The notes under the pieces: model-generated
The model's input: only the letters and a program-made list of their open reading frames with translations
Databases searched by the model: none
Told to the model about the DNA's origin: nothing
NCBI GenBank assembly: GCA_946481225.1
Contig: CAMLNJ010000096.1
Span: forward strand, 1 to 8,745
From: an uncultured Verrucomicrobiota bacterium
Lineage (GTDB): Bacteria > Verrucomicrobiota > Verrucomicrobiae > Opitutales > Opitutaceae
DNA length: 8,745 nt
Reading direction: 5' to 3'
Shown: one piece after another, positions 6,232 through 8,745 of the stretch
How the letters are laid out: each line of letters begins with the position of its first letter
How positions within the stretch are numbered: the first letter of the stretch is position 1
Translations under genes and position numbers: made by a program

Positions 6232-7236
6232 ATGGACTCGGCGTGTCGGCAGGCTTCGGCGGCGAGTGTTTCCGGACGGGGGCGGGGCCGCCGCGGGCGG
6301 TTGGCGCGGGCCGCGGCTTGGGTTGCGGTGCTCGCTTTGACGTTCCCGGCTTTGCGCGCGGGCGAAACGCTCCAAGTCATCGTCGACGACGCCTGGTCCG
6401 GCGCCACGGGCTGTCATTTTTCGGGGCGGCTGGTGGAGCGGCGCCTGGCGGAGGAGGGCGCCCGCGGGGCAGGCAAGCGGCTCTACCATAATACGCGGCT
6501 CCTGCTCACGAGCGGGGAGGAGGGTTTTGTGACATGGCGCGCGGCGGGTCACGAATGGACGACGCGCGCGGATGACGACGGCTACTGGACGCTGGCGATG
6601 AATCCCGCGCCGGTCTTTGCACCGGGCTGGCACGGGATCGAGACGGAGCCGGAGCGCAGCAGCGCGGCGGGGCTGCTCGTGGCGGATCCGGCGAACCGGC
6701 TCGGGCTGATCTCGGACCTCGACGACACCATCGTGGTGAGCGAAGTGATGGAGAAGCGCGTGCTGTTGAAAAACAGCCTCGCGGTGGCTCCCGAGGATCG
6801 GGTGGCGGTGGCGGGAATGGCGGAGCTTTACCGACGGCTGCTGGCGAAGAACGTCGAGCCGGAGGCGGCGGCCGTGTTCTATGTCTCGGCCTCTCCGAGG
6901 CAGCTCACGGACAACCTGCGCGCATTTTTGAAGAAGAACGGGTTTCCCCGCGGCGTGCTGCGCCTGAAGGAGCTCTCCGAGACGAGCGAGGATTCGCTGA
7001 CGGGCGACCAGCGCGCCTACAAGCGCCGGACCTTGGAGGAGATTTTTCGCGCGTATCCGAAGGTGCGGTTCGCGCTCTTTGGCGACGACGGGGAGCAGGA
7101 TCCGGAGATCTACGCGGAGTTGCAGGAAAAGTTTCCCGGGCAAATCGAGGGCGTGTGGATTCGCCGGATACATCCGGACGCGGCGCGGGCGCGATTTGCG
7201 GGGCAGGCGGATTTGGGCGAACTTTTGGCGCCATGA
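6232..7236 (+). CDS. App1-type HAD-like phosphatase (DUF2183), exported
   Basis: The product is 334 residues. The C-terminal half (about 155-315) is the App1 catalytic domain with HAD-type motifs. These are GLISDLDDTIVVSEV (Asp162 as nucleophile, Asp164), the serine motif FYVSASP (Ser219/Ser221), a lysine at 264 (YKRRTLEEI) and FGDDGEQDPEIY (284-294), followed by VWIRRI. In yeast App1 this domain is a Mg-dependent phosphatidate phosphatase; bacterial members are mostly uncharacterised. The N-terminus has an arginine-rich stretch and then a hydrophobic segment (AAAWVAVLALTFPALRA, about 27-43), which reads as a signal peptide or anchor. The enzyme is therefore likely outside the cytoplasm. Residues 44-150 are a beta-rich region with TRADDDGYWTL, seen before the catalytic domain in bacterial homologues. 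The start is 4 bp after the regulator's stop; a TTG at 6301 would give a shorter, more ordinary signal peptide. The stop overlaps the next gene as ATGA. Confidence 0.9.
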   Translation: MDSACRQASAASVSGRGRGRRGRLARAAAWVAVLALTFPALRAGETLQVIVDDAWSGATGCHFSGRLVERRLAEEGARGAGKRLYHNTRLLLTSGEEGFVTWRAAGHEWTTRADDDGYWTLAMNPAPVFAPGWHGIETEPERSSAAGLLVADPANRLGLISDLDDTIVVSEVMEKRVLLKNSLAVAPEDRVAVAGMAELYRRLLAKNVEPEAAAVFYVSASPRQLTDNLRAFLKKNGFPRGVLRLKELSETSEDSLTGDQRAYKRRTLEEIFRAYPKVRFALFGDDGEQDPEIYAELQEKFPGQIEGVWIRRIHPDAARARFAGQADLGELLAP

Positions 7237-8018
7237 GCAGCCACCGCCTGCGGATCGTCACCTGGAACATCGCGCACGGCCGCGGTCTACGGCCGATCCA
7301 AGGGTTGCAGACGAAGCGCTCGATGCAGGCGCATCTGCGGAGGATCGCGGCGCTGTTGACAAAGCTGGACGCGGACGTGGTGGCGTTGCAGGAGATCGAT
7401 CAGGATTCGAGCTGGGCGGGGAATTTCGACCACCTCGCGTATCTGCGCGAGCACACGAGCTACGCGCATGCGCTGCACGGCGTGACGACGCGGAGGGAGG
7501 GGATTTTCAACCTGTGCTACGGGAACGCGTTTTTGTCGCGTTTCCCTCTGGAGGAGGGCGAGGCGGTGGCCTTTGGGAAACGGACCTTGGGTGAGAAAGG
7601 TTTTCTGTTTGCGGAGATCACGGCGGCGGGGAAGCGGGTGCCGCTGATCAACCTGCATCTGCATTATCGGTCGAGGCAGGCGCGGATGGATCAGGTGGGG
7701 CAGGTGTTTCGTTATCTCGCGCAGCGGCACAACGCGCGTTCGCCGTATTGGAACGTGCCGCCGGTGGTGTGCGGAGATTTCAACACCTCGGGAAAGGCGA
7801 GCGACGCAACGGCGGGGCTGCTCGCGGAGCTGAAGTATTTCGGCGCCTATGAGCTGCATCCGCGGGACGGGAGGACCTTTCCGTCGCCGCTCCCGACGCG
7901 GCTGCTGGATTTCGTGCTCGTGCCGGCGGAGCTGCGCGTGGAGCGCTGTGAAATCGTGCGCTCGTGGCTGAGCGATCACCGGCCGGTGTTCGCGGAGATC
8001 TCGCTGGGCCGGGCGTAA
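7233..8018 (+). CDS. Endonuclease/exonuclease/phosphatase (EEP) family hydrolase
   Basis: The product is 261 residues, the size of a single EEP domain, with no signal peptide. All metal and catalytic motifs of the superfamily are visible: TWNIAHG (Asn12), ALQEID (Glu54), YGNA (97-100), the INLHLHY strand (His142/His144), CGDFN (Asp182, Asn184), LDFVLV (Asp226) and SDHRP (Asp248, His249). The fold hydrolyses phosphodiester or phosphomonoester bonds in DNA, phosphoinositides, sphingomyelin and other lipids. It most resembles the YbhP-like proteins, whose substrate is not settled. The ATG at 7233 overlaps the App1 stop as ATGA, so the two are translationally coupled. The open frame extends back to 7155, but the extra residues are out-of-frame App1 sequence. 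The coupling suggests that both enzymes work on related phosphate esters, although one looks exported and the other cytoplasmic. Confidence 0.92.
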   Translation: MSSHRLRIVTWNIAHGRGLRPIQGLQTKRSMQAHLRRIAALLTKLDADVVALQEIDQDSSWAGNFDHLAYLREHTSYAHALHGVTTRREGIFNLCYGNAFLSRFPLEEGEAVAFGKRTLGEKGFLFAEITAAGKRVPLINLHLHYRSRQARMDQVGQVFRYLAQRHNARSPYWNVPPVVCGDFNTSGKASDATAGLLAELKYFGAYELHPRDGRTFPSPLPTRLLDFVLVPAELRVERCEIVRSWLSDHRPVFAEISLGRA

Positions 8019-8120
8019 GACCGGCGGCCTGGCCTGCGAGGCGACGCGGGAGGCGTCCGCGCGATCAGCAGATGTCCGGCAGTTGCTCGAGATGAGTCGC
8101 GGCTGTCGCCGGCTCCGGGA
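8019..8120. other. Convergent intergenic region, no clear terminator
   Basis: This is 102 bp between the stops of two converging genes. It contains a short inverted repeat GACGC / GCGTC (8043-8047, 8053-8057) with a 5-nt loop, but no T-run on either strand. A standard intrinsic terminator is therefore not visible, and termination may depend on Rho. Nothing else stands out. Confidence 0.5.
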
Positions 8121-8745
8121 TCAGAGCAGGTTTCCTTGCGCGGCTCCGCCGAGGGGCTGGAGACCGACGGCGTGGTAGCCTTTTGGCGTGAGAACGCGAC
8201 CCTGCGGGGTGCGCTGGAGGTAGCCTTCCTGGATGAGGAAGGGCTCGTGGACCTCCTCGAGCGTGTCGGCCTCCTCGCTCACGGCCATGGCGACGGTGCC
8301 GAGGCCCACCGGGCCGCCGCGGTAGTTTTCGGCCATGATGCGGAGGATGCGCTTGTCCATCTCGTCGAGGCCGCGGGCGTCGATCTCGAGGAGCTCGAGC
8401 GCGGCGGCGGCGACTTGTCTGGTGATACGCCCGTCGCCGCGCTGCTGGGCGTAGTCGCGGGCGAAGTTGATCAGATTGTTCGCGATGCGCGGCGTGCCGC
8501 GGGAGCGCGTGGCGATTTCGCGCGCGCCGGCGTCCTCGATGGGCACGTGAAGCAGGCCGCAGGAGCGCTTGATGATGCCGGTGAGCGTGGCGGCGTCGTA
8601 GTAGTCGAGGCGCGTCTGGAGGGTGAAACGCGAGCGCAGCGGCGCGGTGAGCATGCCGGCGCGGGTGGTGGCGCCGACGAGGGTGAAGCGAGGGAGCGAG
8701 AGGCGGACGGAGCGGGCGTTGGGGCCTTGGTCGATCATGATGTCG
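8121..8745 (-). CDS. ruvB: Holliday junction branch-migration ATPase RuvB, C-terminal part
   Basis: The gene runs off the right edge; 207 residues up to the stop are visible, about the last 60 % of a normal RuvB of roughly 340. The visible part starts in [15 protein letters not shown], just after the Walker B region. It contains sensor 1 (LVGATTRAG), the stretch TAPLRSRF with the expected arginine finger, and the sensor 2 region ([19 protein letters not shown]). It ends with the winged-helix DNA-binding domain ([29 protein letters not shown]). RuvB hexamers drive branch migration of Holliday junctions with RuvA, and RuvC cuts the product. The C-terminus is complete and undisturbed. It converges on the EEP gene and has no functional link to the pectin block. 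The Met at 8738 is internal, not a start. Confidence 0.98.
   Translation of the reverse strand, partial: DIMIDQGPNARSVRLSLPRFTLVGATTRAGMLTAPLRSRFTLQTRLDYYDAATLTGIIKRSCGLLHVPIEDAGAREIATRSRGTPRIANNLINFARDYAQQRGDGRITRQVAAAALELLEIDARGLDEMDKRILRIMAENYRGGPVGLGTVAMAVSEEADTLEEVHEPFLIQEGYLQRTPQGRVLTPKGYHAVGLQPLGGAAQGNLL

Noticed and set aside
5193..6407. Minus-strand open frame of 404 codons opposite the LacI-family gene
   Set aside because: Arg/His/Gln-rich shadow; the plus strand encodes an intact helix-turn-helix regulator.
5524..7173. Minus-strand open frame of 549 codons across the regulator and App1 genes
   Set aside because: Arg/Pro-rich shadow translation with no domain. Both plus-strand genes have complete, recognisable motifs.
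7155..7232. Earlier start for the EEP gene at 7155
   Set aside because: The added 26 residues are out-of-frame App1 sequence. The ATGA start at 7233 places TWNIAHG at its normal N-terminal position.
8043..8057. Short inverted repeat GACGC / GCGTC as a terminator between converging genes
   Set aside because: The stem is only 5 bp and no T-run follows on either strand.

Overview
The window is a GC-rich (well over 60 % by eye), densely coding bacterial chromosome segment. Seven complete or partial genes are recognisable by family and one regulator by class. I infer a Verrucomicrobiota member, most likely Opitutaceae-like. The grounds are the pectin-degrading gene set, the style of the LacI-family regulator (short N-terminus, NPLAGALMSEMRR after the DNA-binding helices), and start codons without Shine-Dalgarno sequences. 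This assignment comes from recall, not from a search.

Layout. Positions 1-5104 hold four leftward genes. In order of transcription they are a Gfo/Idh/MocA oxidoreductase (5104-3902), L-rhamnose mutarotase rhaM (3905-3591, ATGA overlap), a 152-bp gap, a Tat-exported PL26-type exo-rhamnogalacturonan lyase (3438-637), and the start of a CE12 rhamnogalacturonan acetylesterase (612 to beyond the left edge). A 100-bp divergent intergenic region (5105-5204) carries two perfect odd-length palindromes. It separates this block from a rightward block: a LacI-family regulator (5205-6227), an exported App1-type HAD phosphatase (6232-7236) and an endonuclease/exonuclease/phosphatase (EEP) family hydrolase (7233-8018, ATGA overlap). 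On the right edge, transcribed toward it, is the C-terminal part of ruvB (8121 to beyond 8745).

How the genes fit together. The leftward block reads as part of a locus for rhamnogalacturonan-I, the rhamnose/galacturonate backbone of pectin. The esterase removes acetyl groups, the exo-lyase releases unsaturated GalA-Rha units in the periplasm, and the mutarotase interconverts the anomers of freed L-rhamnose. The oxidoreductase coupled to the mutarotase probably acts on rhamnose or a related sugar. The LacI-family protein is the obvious candidate regulator, acting through the palindromes between the divergent genes. The App1 and EEP genes are translationally coupled and start 4 bp after the regulator. 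They look like a separate two-enzyme phosphate-ester module, possibly for phospholipids, that shares the regulator's transcript. RuvB is a housekeeping gene and probably marks the return to core chromosome.

Most of the window is well-known families in a sensible arrangement. The least described parts are the role of the oxidoreductase coupled to rhaM, the exported-App1/EEP pair, and the operator architecture. I saw no CRISPR array, tRNA, rRNA, insertion sequence or phage gene.
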